Source of the DNA: Pycnococcus provasolii
Lineage: Eukaryota > Chlorophyta > Pseudoscourfieldiophyceae > Pseudoscourfieldiales > Pycnococcaceae
Direction of reading: 5' to 3'
Length of the DNA stretch: 64,000 bases
Assembly (NCBI GenBank): GCA_938743325.2
Contig: OW568875.1
Location: 372,001 to 436,000, forward strand
The notes under the pieces are model-generated. The model was given only the letters and a program-made list of their open reading frames with translations. It did no database searches and was not told the DNA's origin. The number at the start of each line of letters is the position of its first letter. The stretch's first letter is position 1. Positions 19,890 to 29,175 of the stretch are shown here, piece after piece. A program made the translations under genes and the position numbers.

Positions 19890-21956
19890 TTGGATGTTGG
19901 ATCAACATCCAACGGTGGTCAAACGGTTTTCGTCCCCCTCCGGCCGCGCTCGCTGGCTGGTCAGCTGGCGCACTGGCGCGTGCGCGACGGCTCCCCCAAA
20001 CTCCTCGAGCGGCGGCCGGCGCTGCCAGCAAGCATGTCGCCGTTCCGCGACGTCTCCATGCTGCGTGCACTCTCGCACACGCCTGGCGACCTCGCGGTCG
20101 GTGCGGCGAACCCCGCGTCCGTCGCGTCGCTCCTGCAAGACAGAGGAGACGCACTCCTGCAAAGGGCCGCGCAGCTCAAGGCGCACGCGCGATCGTCAAA
20201 AGTCAGGTCAACGGTTCGGCAGGCGAAACAGGAGTGGCTCATCACGAGAACAAAGCTTAGGGACGAGGAGAGTAAGCTGCAGGCGGAGCTTGCGCGAACG
20301 TTCGAGGCGTGGGCGACGAATGCGCAGCCAGTTTCTGCTCCGCCGCCGTGCACGAACGAAACGGCACGAAGCTTTAGCATGGAGCTCGCGAAGGTTCAGC
20401 AGTCCGTCGACGAGGCGGCGAGTCGCGTGGCGAGAGAAGTGGCAATGGTCGCGGCGCTCTCCAGCGCAGTGCGCGAAAGCCTTGACGACGAAGCCACTTG
20501 GCAGCGCATTACGGAAGGACAGGGCGCCCAGACCTTCCCTGGCGAGGCGCCGAGCGAAGCGGACGTGTCGCGCGTCGCTTCTGACCTCGCGGCAACCAAA
20601 GGTGCGTTCGAGGAGCAGGCAAAGGCGCTTGCGCGCGAGGCGGCACACTACACCGCAGACATTAACGCCAGCTGGCCGAGCGCTATGCCGCCAAGATTAG
20701 GCGCTCAATATAGCGCGGCAGCGTCTCTGGAGACTGTGACGCAGCTCGTAGATGTGGAGGCGATTATCCGCGCGTACCCAGGCGCGGAGGAGGATACCTT
20801 GGATCTCGCTCGCGAAGCAGCCCAGGCGACAGCCGAAAGCTTTGCGGAGCGTGCCGAAGATATCGCGGAAGCCCTCGAAGCGCTTGGCCCGCCGCCAGAG
20901 GGGTGGGAGGAGCCTGGATCCCACGCGCGTTTCTATGTGCTTTGGACGCAGGCGGTGGCAGATGTGGGCGGTCGCGGGCGATCGCACATCCTCGATCGAA
21001 TGGCGCTGCTCCACCCCGACCACACACGCTCGGAGGTGGCCGCGCACGCGATCTACTGCGAGCATCGCCATCAGCTGCAAGCGCGTCGGCGAACTCTCGC
21101 CACGGAACGGAAGCGTGCTGCGTCGGAACTCGAGGAAACTCTCACCCTCGCACTGCGCATTTCGGAGGAGCAGGCTGCGAGCGAGGCGGCGGCAACTGAC
21201 GAGCGTGTCGCGCGTGCCGCGCGCTCGCAAAAGCTGGCGGTAGAGCTTGCGAAGATGCGCGCGGCTCACATAGCGGCAAAGGCTGAGGAATCTGCACGAG
21301 CCCGCCTGGAGCGGGAGACGATGGAGGAGCAAGAAAGGCAACAGGCAGAGGTGGAGGCGGCACGAAGGGAGGCTGAGCGTGCGCTCGTCGCAGAGTGGCG
21401 CGCGGCGAAGAAGGCGGCGGTGGAGGCGGAGAAGGCGGCGGAAGCACTCCGTCACGAGCAAGCTCGTGATGCCAGTCGGGCAGATGCGTCTCGTCGCCTC
21501 GAGCGAGTGGCATTTCGGCAGCAGAAGCGTCGCGAAACCTTAGCTGAGAAGCAGGCGGAGGCGGAGAGACGTCGTGCGGCTGCGGATGCTCTTGAAGCAC
21601 GGCTGGCAAAGTTGCGCGCGCAGGTTGGCATCGATGCACCCACGGATCCAAATCGCGTGTTCCAGAGCACGGCGTGCATTTCGGCGGAAGCAATGCGCGC
21701 ACCCCCGGAGATGTTACGTGGGAAGCATGCAGGATACACAGAGACGCAACTTCGTGGCGACGTTCGGTACCGTCTATCCAGCGCAATGCACGATGCTGGA
21801 ATTCCTGCGAACAAGATTGACTTCGTCGACAATGCTAGGCATCTTCATCGTGTGCTTGAGAAAGCGAAGCCCTTCGGGGCGCGTGAAGCGATGAACATGA
21901 CAAGCGATCAACGGGCAGCTTACGTGGCTAGGGGCATGCTGAAGATGACGCGGTGA
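19890..21956 (+). CDS. coiled-coil protein, CCDC148-like
   Basis: 688 residues. Residues ~90-300 and ~375-600 are long Ala/Glu/Arg-rich coiled coils (KQEWLITRTKLRDEESKLQA; RREAERALVAEWRAAKKAAV). Between them a compact block with FYVLWTQAVADVGGRGRSHI, LDRMALLHPDHTRSEV and YCEHRHQLQARRR resembles the central part of CCDC148, a protein found mainly in ciliated organisms. The C-terminal ~90 residues are conserved-looking and soluble. A flagellar or basal-body role is likely but inferred. An alternative start is the Met at 20034 (MSPFRDVSMLRALSHTPGDL), which may be the true one because the sequence before it is low in coding character. TGTAA lies at 22018. Confidence 0.65.
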   Translation: MDVGSTSNGGQTVFVPLRPRSLAGQLAHWRVRDGSPKLLERRPALPASMSPFRDVSMLRALSHTPGDLAVGAANPASVASLLQDRGDALLQRAAQLKAHARSSKVRSTVRQAKQEWLITRTKLRDEESKLQAELARTFEAWATNAQPVSAPPPCTNETARSFSMELAKVQQSVDEAASRVAREVAMVAALSSAVRESLDDEATWQRITEGQGAQTFPGEAPSEADVSRVASDLAATKGAFEEQAKALAREAAHYTADINASWPSAMPPRLGAQYSAAASLETVTQLVDVEAIIRAYPGAEEDTLDLAREAAQATAESFAERAEDIAEALEALGPPPEGWEEPGSHARFYVLWTQAVADVGGRGRSHILDRMALLHPDHTRSEVAAHAIYCEHRHQLQARRRTLATERKRAASELEETLTLALRISEEQAASEAAATDERVARAARSQKLAVELAKMRAAHIAAKAEESARARLERETMEEQERQQAEVEAARREAERALVAEWRAAKKAAVEAEKAAEALRHEQARDASRADASRRLERVAFRQQKRRETLAEKQAEAERRRAAADALEARLAKLRAQVGIDAPTDPNRVFQSTACISAEAMRAPPEMLRGKHAGYTETQLRGDVRYRLSSAMHDAGIPANKIDFVDNARHLHRVLEKAKPFGAREAMNMTSDQRAAYVARGMLKMTR

Positions 21957-22017
21957 ATGCAGACTCCATACCAGACATTTGTATATTTTTGAAGAACAAT
22001 AAAAAAGACGTGCAGCC

Positions 22018-22022
22018 TGTAA
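22018..22022 (+). terminator. TGTAA poly(A) signal
   Basis: TGTAA about 62 bp after the stop of the coiled-coil gene, shortly before the convergent gene's 3' end. Confidence 0.45.
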
Positions 22023-22052
22023 GAATAAGAATATTTATTGGATACATATTTT

Positions 22053-23934
22053 CTACACAATACCAGCCGTCGTCGCGGATGTCGCTTCGGCAGCGGTGGC
22101 AGCATCCGTCGTATTGTCAGCGCTGACTGAGCTCAGCGCAGCTGCCGCCAACGCTCCGCCGCGTGGGCCGAGCCAGAGTCGCAGTGCAATGAGGGCGGCA
22201 ATGGTGACCGCAAGCGCCGCGAAGCGGTGCAGGGCCACGAGCCGCCGCCACTGGTCGACAAGCTGCGAATGCGACTCCTCGAGTGCACGCTGTAATGCCG
22301 CACCACGAGCATGCTCCGCGCGCAGACGCCTTCGTGCCTCCGCAGCTTCCGCATCCCGAGCCTCAATCTCTTCGACAAGCTCTGTCGTTCGTGCCTCCGC
22401 TGTTCCTGCCGACCGCTTCACACGCGCGAGTTCAGCACGCGCTGCATCGCGACTTGCCTCAACCTTAGCCAGCACACGTCGCAGGAAGCTGACCTGGCTC
22501 GCAGCCACGCCTCCACCGCCGCCGCCACTGCTCTCCGCGCTACTTCGTGTGCGCTCTTCATCCAATTCCCTTCGAAGATTCGTCCGCTCGTTGTCTGTGG
22601 CATACAGCACTTCACCAAGCCGAGCCATCTCGTCTAGCGCACTCGTTCGCTCATCCACGAGCTCCTCCACAAGCTCAATCTGTGACGATAGTGCCGCCTC
22701 CAGAGCGTCGCGTGGCATGATGCCGAGTTCCTCGCGGCTTGCACGTAGAGGGCTTCGGTCGCTCCTTACATCTTCCCCGTCGCTAGCAGTCGCAAGCGCC
22801 TTTCTTCGCTTCGCACGTATGCTCTTCAGAGTTTCTGTGTCGGAAAGCACCTCACCACCCCGCAGTCGCATCGGCGAGTACTCGAGGCGAGGTTGCTCTT
22901 GCACCACTTGCGCCACCTGCGCCTGTGCTTGTGCTTGTGCTTGTGCTTGTAAATTCCGTGGTGTGCCCTCGTCAGACGAGCTCGAGTCGCGCATCGGCTC
23001 ATTTCGAGTAGCTGCCGGCATAGTTGGAAGCGGCATTTTCGCCTTTCGAGGTGATGCATCCCCGTCCGTTTCAGCTTCCGTTGTTGAAAGCTCTGCCGCG
23101 CTCGTATCTGGACTTAGCATGGGCACGCCGCCACCTGCAGCACCGAAGCGAACCTGCTTTCGTGCCTGCAGTTTTCGGCGCATGCTTGCAGCGAATGAAC
23201 TCTCTGCAAGATGTGGCGGGAGCTTGGGTGCGGATGGTGGCGAAGCGCTGGAAGAGGTGGCAGAGGCTTCTTGCTGCACCGGTGAGACAGGAGGCCTCGG
23301 TGACGACGTTGACGCCGTTGCTGCCACGTTTGCCTGTGCACGTTGCTTCGACGCGGCGCGCTCCTGTAGACGTCGCTTCATCGATGCGATGAAGCGCGAG
23401 TTCTGCAGGTGTTCCGGTAGCTCCGCCACGGCTGGTGCCGGCGGCGGCGACGGTGCCTCGTCCGCCTCGCTTGCCACGATGCTCTTGGGCGTCTCAGGTT
23501 CGCGCTCCCACGCAGTGGTTGCCATTGGAGTCTCGAAGCGCGGCGTTGGCGGCGCTTCCGTTGGTGCATCCATTGTCTTCGTCGGGCTGATTGCCTCCGC
23601 GAAGCTGAGCTCGCTCACCGTGCCGTCATCCACGTTGTCCAGCACGGCACTATCATCTTCCTGCTGCAGCGGCAGCCGCAGCCGGTCCAGCTGCTGTTGC
23701 TGCTGCTCCACGGAAGTTTCAACAGACGTTTCGGACGTCTCCAGCCTGTCAAGTGCAAGGCGCGGCGGCGACTCCGGCTCACGAGGCTGCGCAAGCGGCT
23801 GGTGTTCTGGCGAGAACGCGGGGTTGAAGTTCAAACTGCGCAGGCGCATTGTGCCGCTGCCTGCGGCGGCGGGTGATCCTGGTGGCGAAGGTGTCAACGG
23901 ACTGCGCAAGAGTGGATTTGACTGCCACCCGCTT

Positions 23935-23966
<32 letters not shown>

Positions 23967-24578
23967 GCTGCCGACGACGACGGCTCTGTCGTCGCCTCGG
24001 CTGTTGTGAGTTTGTGGTGTTTGTATTGACCGTCTTCGTTCCTCTTCTCGCTCAGTTCGCTGCTGGTTCACCGACAGGCTAACTTGGGCAAGCCTCTCTG
24101 CGAGCTGCGCCTGGTTCGGCAACCTTGAATGCGTCTCATGCTGCATCGGCGTGACGAGATTTCCGTTTTCATCAAGTGTGACGGGACTCAGCTCGACTGG
24201 CGTGAGCGTTCCACTTGTGAACCCACTCACGGGCGTTAGCGTTCCAACCGCCGACTCAATCGTCACGTCCGACTCGTCGCCCTCGTCGAGCGTGCCAAGC
24301 ACTTCGTTCACGTGCAAGTCTGCAGCGGCGTGTTCTCCGTCGTCGTCGGAGTCGTCGTCTTCGGACAGCACTGGGTACCTGAGTCTCTGCACCGTCGCAC
24401 CGGCACCTTGCACGCGTGCGTGTGGCGGCGTGGGTTCGAGCAGGTCGTCGACGTCCTGCGTGGGGTCGAGGACGAGCGGTGGTGACGAGAGCGGTGGTGG
24501 CGGCCGCGAAGAAGGCGAAGGTGGCCGCCGCCGCCGCTGCTGTGGCCGCTGTGCCTCCTCCTCCTCCTCCATGGCCAA
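22053..24578 (-). CDS. tail-anchored coiled-coil protein with repeated motif
   Basis: 841 residues; family not recognised. The N-terminal two-thirds is disordered and acidic/Ser/Pro-rich, with tandem GTLTPV phrases and poly-Asp and poly-Gln runs. Two copies of a ~25-residue motif, LPEHLQNSRFIASMKRRLQE (~392) and LPPHLAESSFAASMRRKLQA (~448), share the pattern LPxHLxxSxFxASMxRxLQ. A coiled coil covers ~610-775 (QIELVEELVDERTSALDEMA). One membrane segment near the end (AALAVTIAALIALRLWLG, ~790) with a short tail makes it look tail-anchored, probably in the ER or an organelle outer membrane. The start is 24578 or the Met at 24572. Confidence 0.75.
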
Positions 24579-24710
24579 TAGTACGGTAAGTAGTGATGGA
24601 CGCAGAACTCAAGCGAGCGAAGCCTCGGTGAAGCCTCGGAGTAGTTGGTAAAAGGGAGAAGGATTATTAGGGGTTAAGGGGAAAAAACGACGTTGTGCAA
24701 GGCGTGATGA

Positions 24711-25202
24711 TTGACGACCACCTTAAGGGTCGTGACTCCATCCATAAACTTTATGTTCTCCATGTTGTTACCCCTCCTTGGTGGTGGTGGTGTCGGCGGT
24801 GTCGGCGTTGGTGGTGGTGGTGGTGGTGGTGGAATCGTGCACGGCCACGGTCACGTGCATGGCCTTGCATGGCCTGTCGTCGCATCAATCCTCCTTTTGA
24901 TGCTCGTACCCGCGGGATCCTACTTCATACTACACGCAAGACTCCTCGCGAGGTACGCGCAAGTCGAAAACGACGCCCTCTTACTCGCGAGAGAGGTTGG
25001 CAAACTCAAACGGGAGGTGGCGAGCTGGAAAAGTGCGAAGGACGACTTCAAGGCGGCTGCGGACAACCTCAGGTTAGGAATGGCATACTTGGGCGCGGCG
25101 CCGCTGCCAGCTTCAGCCAGGCACAACCGGAAGCTGAAGCAGCAGCAGACGACGACGGGAAGTTCATGGCACGGATCGCCAGAAAACGCAAGAGAAAGCT
25201 AG
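24711..25202 (+). CDS. small single-pass membrane protein
   Basis: About 163 residues if unspliced. A hydrophobic N-terminus (FMFSMLLPLLGG) is followed by a poly-Gly stretch, a clear membrane segment (AWPVVASILLLMLVPAGSYF, ~74-98) and a short coiled coil (RLLARYAQVENDALLLAREV). The two hydrophobic segments with a short cytosolic tail recall V-ATPase assembly factors of the VMA21 type, but the similarity is weak. A second frame over the same end would give a basic tail (MARIARKRKRKLV), and CAGGTTAGG at 25070 could be a donor, so the C-terminus may be altered by splicing. It is divergent from the minus-strand gene at 24578. Confidence 0.5.
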   Translation: MTTTLRVVTPSINFMFSMLLPLLGGGGVGGVGVGGGGGGGGIVHGHGHVHGLAWPVVASILLLMLVPAGSYFILHARLLARYAQVENDALLLAREVGKLKREVASWKSAKDDFKAAADNLRLGMAYLGAAPLPASARHNRKLKQQQTTTGSSWHGSPENARES

Positions 25203-25255
25203 TGCCCGCATCGCCGTCGCGTAAATTATACTTGTAAAATACATCTTCTTACACG

Positions 25256-26803
25256 TTACACGGCGTTCGCGACCGCCCGAATCACCGCGGCAGCCACGTC
25301 AGAACCATTGGGCGCCTTGCTCAGGTCCGCCTTTATGCGCTGCGCAGCGGCGCTAGCCTCCGGTCCAAGCGCAAACGAGAGGCTCGCGCCAAGTCGTTCT
25401 CTGGTATTGTCGCCCCTTAGTGACACGGCGCCGTCGCCCACGCCACGCGCTTGCACGATACGAGCCCAGAAGAAGTGGTCAAACTCCACGGCGCAAATCA
25501 CCTGCGGCACGCCGGCTGAGAAACACGCGCCTGTCGTGCCCGCGCCGCCGTGGTGAATCGCTGCTCTCACGCGTGGCAGCAGCTTCGAATGCGGTGCATA
25601 CGGGAGCACCAGCACGTCGTCGTCGTTGCCAGCGTCGTCGTCGACAACGAGGCCCTTTCCACCGCCTGTCACGACGACGAGACGAGCGCCAACGGCACGC
25701 ACGCACGTGAGCATCACGCGGAAAGATGCCGAAGGATCAGACGTCGCCGCGGAACCCAGACCCGCGTACACCACAGGACGACCCAAATCACCGTCGTCGT
25801 GCGCCAAGAATTTCACGAGAGATGGCGGCATCGGCTCGTCAGCAACACTTGACGTCGGCGGCACGAAGTAGCCGCAGGGCTGCGCCCACGGTGGCCAGTC
25901 GCGTGGCCTCGGCACAATCGAGCTGGGAAACGCGTACAGAATGGGAATTTTGCTGCGCAGCGCCAGCGCAAAGTGCCCACCTGACTCCCACTCCTCCTGT
26001 GTCATTCCTTGAGGTACCGCGGGCAGGCGCAGCTCTCTTCGCCACGTGTCCATCGTCGTGCCAAACGCCTTCCAGAGTAGAGTTTCGAACACCACGTACG
26101 AGCGCGCGACAGCCATTGGCCCGTCGCCGACGAACCGTCTGAGTCCCTGCGGAATGTCCTTCAGCGTCGCCCCGCGCGTCGAGTTGTCGTGCGAGTGGCA
26201 TAGGAAGCACGTGAAGTCGTTCGTCCGCGTAAATGGCGTGAACCACGTGAACGCAACGTGCACGTCTGCCGCCTCGGCGACGTGCAGCGCGGGCATGCTG
26301 AACCAGTTGAGTAAGCACACGTTTGGCTTCCTTCCTCCCCACGGCTCCCCTGTTAGCAGACACGCCTTGTAGTCTTTGAGTTGTAGACTCCACATCTGCT
26401 CCGCATCGTCACCGACGGTCGCTGGCCCACCTCGAATCGCCTCCGGGTCTTTGTGTCCCTTGAGCGCGTAAAAGTTCTGACTGTGCGCGTTGTATCCGTT
26501 GTCTTCTGCAGCTTGAGCATACTTGGCGTGGCACGCGAATGCGACGTCAACGTGTTGTGTCTTCAAAGCCTGTGCGAGTGCGAGAAGAGGCGCGACGTCC
26601 CCTCGCGATCCCGGCGCGATGATGACGACGAACGGGTTGGGAGTGACATCGTTTCGATTAAACTGACTATCCCTGCCCATATTCCAATCCCTACTGCTAT
26701 CCCTATCCCTATCCCTACCACGCAGATTCATCACGGCGGCGAGGTTGCTTACTGTGACAAGCGACGACGACGGCGGCGGCGGAGGCGGCATGACCAGCCT
26801 CAC
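25256..26803 (-). CDS. UDP-glycosyltransferase, sterol glucosyltransferase-like (GT1)
   Basis: 515 residues. The N-terminal Rossmann half begins at ~57 with FVVIIAPGSRGDVAPLLALA, the GSRGDVxP signature of sterol 3-beta-glucosyltransferases and related GT1 enzymes. The C-terminal donor half has VVYAGLGSAA, VVVTGGGKGL and the HHGGAGTTGACFSAGVPQV box with the nucleotide-sugar-binding His and Gly residues, then FDHFFWARIVQARGVG. It probably glucosylates sterols or another lipid at a membrane surface. The first ~50 residues are low-complexity (Pro, Arg/Asp repeats), so the start could be internal. Missing are the GRAM/PH domains of fungal ATG26, as in plants. TTAGGG repeats lie 68 bp upstream of its start. 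Confidence 0.85.
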   Translation of the reverse strand: MRLVMPPPPPPSSSLVTVSNLAAVMNLRGRDRDRDSSRDWNMGRDSQFNRNDVTPNPFVVIIAPGSRGDVAPLLALAQALKTQHVDVAFACHAKYAQAAEDNGYNAHSQNFYALKGHKDPEAIRGGPATVGDDAEQMWSLQLKDYKACLLTGEPWGGRKPNVCLLNWFSMPALHVAEAADVHVAFTWFTPFTRTNDFTCFLCHSHDNSTRGATLKDIPQGLRRFVGDGPMAVARSYVVFETLLWKAFGTTMDTWRRELRLPAVPQGMTQEEWESGGHFALALRSKIPILYAFPSSIVPRPRDWPPWAQPCGYFVPPTSSVADEPMPPSLVKFLAHDDGDLGRPVVYAGLGSAATSDPSASFRVMLTCVRAVGARLVVVTGGGKGLVVDDDAGNDDDVLVLPYAPHSKLLPRVRAAIHHGGAGTTGACFSAGVPQVICAVEFDHFFWARIVQARGVGDGAVSLRGDNTRERLGASLSFALGPEASAAAQRIKADLSKAPNGSDVAAAVIRAVANAV

Positions 26804-26870
26804 TCACTCAGCCTGAGCGAAAAAACGGAAAAACGTAAAAAGTAACGGCGGAGCAGAACGTCAGAACTGG

Positions 26871-26898
26871 GTTAGGGTTAGGGTTAGGGCTAGGGTTA
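26871..26898 (+). repeat. TTAGGG interstitial array
   Basis: GTTAGGG repeats, one with a single change (GGGCTAGGG), 68 bp upstream of the minus-strand GT1 start codon. Confidence 0.85.
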
Positions 26899-26950
26899 TC
26901 AGAATTGGGGGTTGGGAGGATCTGCCCCTCTATGTGAATGAATGGTGTGC

Positions 26951-27020
26951 ATGGACGACCTTTTCTTCGGACAAAGTAGAGATAAAGTACACTCCATTTT
27001 TACGGAATGAGCGATTTTAG
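26951..27020 (-). repeat. conserved 3'-end element, copy 3
   Basis: On the minus strand it reads CTAAAATCGCTCATTCC, then GTAAAAATGGAGTG, TGTACTTTATCTCTACTTTG and AAAGGTCGTCCAT. The CATTCC/GGAGTG stem is kept with different bases from copy 2, so pairing is conserved although sequence is not. It starts 15 bp after the stop of the gene at 27036, in sense. Confidence 0.8.
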
Positions 27021-27035
27021 TCGAGATTCGAGAAC

Positions 27036-28064
27036 CTAGCCAACGATGGGTACGCACTTGTCGCCGCTGCCATCATGGTTCGTGGCACTCGAAGATGTCC
27101 GACAACGCTGCCGCGACCCACTGGGAAATCCAATGGCGGCGACGCGACGGAAGATTTCGCCCATGCCGCTATCGTGGCCGTTCAGCTCGCGCTCGTAGCA
27201 CATGTCGTCGTATTCGCGCTCATCTTGAAACGAAATGCCGCTGCGCGTCGAAGACACCCGACCTGGCTGAGGCGCCGATACCCTGTGCTCGTCAACAAGC
27301 TCGTCGTCTGCCACAGGCCAGAAGCCGCCAATTGCAATCAGGCCATGGTCGGTGTACGTGGCACCCACAAGCTTGCCGTCGTCGTCGCAGCTCACTTCCG
27401 GCGCATCTCGTGCCAGCGTGGTAGTGCGACCGCCAAAAGGCTGCCTGAACGGCTCGTGGAGCTTAGACGGGTCTGAGCACGGGTCGGCCATGGCAGCGAA
27501 GTACGTCGGCTCTTGCCCATCCACCGTGAGCGTGTCAACGCTAAGAAAGTCCTCCGTGTCGCATACACACGGCCAGCAGCAGTAGTACATGAAGCCGGCG
27601 ATCTTGCTCAGATTCTCGTCACCAGCCACGGGCAAGCGGAGTAGATATCTGCTGTAGTCGGATGGCCTGACGGGCGACCCTGAGACTGCGCAGAACGCGG
27701 TCATCATCTCGCTCGTGTCGTCCTTGTGCGCGCCTTGCGCGAGAACGTGGCTAACCCACTTGTGCGATGCGGCGTTTCGGTTTCCGGTGGTGAAGATGTT
27801 CGCGTAGGAGGCGTGCACGTTGCGCACGAGACCGTTCTGCTTGGAGGAGTCCGACGCCGCGTGAACCGCCTGACCACCGGCGGACAGGCCGAAAAGAGCC
27901 AAAAAGAAAAAGGCCGTTGTTGCCGCTAGGATCCTTGTCGTGATGCTGAAACGTGAGCCTGACGTGTTCGTGATCATAATCATCACCATGACAAAAACAA
28001 CAACAAAAAGAAGCAGCGAGGTTGAGAAGTGATGGGAGGATGGAAACAAATGAGAAGAGGCCAA
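27036..28064 (-). CDS. secreted or membrane-anchored Cys-rich protein, unknown
   Basis: 342 residues. Two hydrophobic N-terminal segments (SLLLFVVVFVMVMIM; ATTAFFFLALFGLSAGG) act as signal or anchor. The body carries MYYCCWPCVCDTEDFLSVDT, a phrase I associate with uncharacterised protist and algal secreted proteins, followed by MADPCSDPSKL, APEVSCDDDGKLVGATYTDH and a final Cys-containing stretch. No catalytic motif is known to me; the even Cys pattern suggests disulfides in an extracellular or lysosomal domain. Its 3' end carries copy 3 of the conserved element. Confidence 0.7.
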   Translation of the reverse strand: MASSHLFPSSHHFSTSLLLFVVVFVMVMIMITNTSGSRFSITTRILAATTAFFFLALFGLSAGGQAVHAASDSSKQNGLVRNVHASYANIFTTGNRNAASHKWVSHVLAQGAHKDDTSEMMTAFCAVSGSPVRPSDYSRYLLRLPVAGDENLSKIAGFMYYCCWPCVCDTEDFLSVDTLTVDGQEPTYFAAMADPCSDPSKLHEPFRQPFGGRTTTLARDAPEVSCDDDGKLVGATYTDHGLIAIGGFWPVADDELVDEHRVSAPQPGRVSSTRSGISFQDEREYDDMCYERELNGHDSGMGEIFRRVAAIGFPSGSRQRCRTSSSATNHDGSGDKCVPIVG

Positions 28065-28304
28065 CGAAAGCGTGACACGTCACCAACTAACCTTAAGTTA
28101 GGAACGGACCAACTCCCTTCACCACAGGTCTCCACCACAAGTCTCCACCACTCCCTCCACCACTCCCTTAACCACTGACCACTCCCTCCACCACTGACCA
28201 CTCCACTCCACTCAAAGAGGCCAGACACCACTCACCAGACGTCACCACCAACTGACCAAGGCTTGCAACTTGGCAACTTGCATGGGGTGGTATGTAGGAA
28301 TACA

Positions 28305-28798
28305 TAGTAGGAAGGGGGGGTGCGGAAAGTCCGGCCTCACGGAAAGTCCGGCCTCTTCCCCCATCGATGGACAAATTTCCCCGTGATGAGGAGAGGTATG
28401 CCAGGAGGTTGCCGATGTGTTTCCCCGATCAAACTCCCCCACAACGGGTTTTCCGGTTATAAGTAGGCAAAAATTAATGGCGCTGGCGCTGGTTGTGTGC
28501 GTGCGTTTTATCACCTCCGTTGATGGGCAGCTGTAGAGCATACATAGAGCAACCACCAGCGAGAAACCTCGTCTTTATCTGACCTGAAACGGAGCAGTTA
28601 TCGATGGTGTTCATAATGGCCATATAACCATAGATTTGGTCGGGATCTGATCAAAACTCTCTTTTCAGGGTCTTAGCGATTTTCGCCATTTTCCAGGTCC
28701 ATTTTCTCGAATTCCCGTTAACACGGGGAAATTTGTCCATCAGGGGGAGAGGCCGGACTTTCCGTGGAGGCCGGACTTTCCGCACCCCCTTCCTACTA
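28305..28798. mobile_element. MITE, 494 bp, ~80-bp terminal inverted repeats
   Basis: The left end (28305-28385) TAGTAGGAAGGGGG ... and right end (28722-28798) are near-perfect inverted copies. Each TIR contains two direct copies of CGGAAAGTCCGGCCTC and ends inside with ATGGACAAATTTCCCCGTG. The ~335-bp interior has no coding capacity. The target duplication is unclear, perhaps only TA or CA. It is a non-autonomous DNA transposon of unknown superfamily; the TIRs differ by a few small gaps, so it is not very old. Confidence 0.85.
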
Positions 28799-29175
28799 CA
28801 GTGAAAGGAAAGCGTGTGTAAAGTTAAGTTACTGGAATCACGCGATGGCGATGATGGCGAGGATGGCGATGTTGATGGGGAGGAGCGCATGCATGGACCT
28901 ATCGCATCGTATGCAAAGGTGGTATAAAATATAGTTTAAGTTTCTTAAATGTGAAAATGTGAATGTGAAATCTCAGCCACAAAAATCAAAATCAAATGGA
29001 AATGATTTGCTTTGGCCTTTGGTTTGGTTTCAAGTTTTCTTTTCCCAAAGAAATAAATCAAGAAAGAAATATCTCTTCCGTAAGGGGAAAACCATACAAG
29101 TGATATATATGTACATGTGTATGTCGTTCATCATCACAACCTGCTCAACGGTGATTTCCCGTGTTTAGGATATAT
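28799..29175. other. intergenic, promoter of metal-binding gene
   Basis: AT-rich (28920-29120) with no gene or repeat recognised. TATATATGTACATGT and ATATATATGG stretches near 29105-29178 precede the start codon. Confidence 0.5.

Noticed and set aside
22096-24009. 637-residue plus-strand frame opposite the tail-anchored coiled-coil gene
   Set aside because: Ser/Ala/Arg-rich product with no domain, whereas the minus strand has a coiled coil and a membrane tail.
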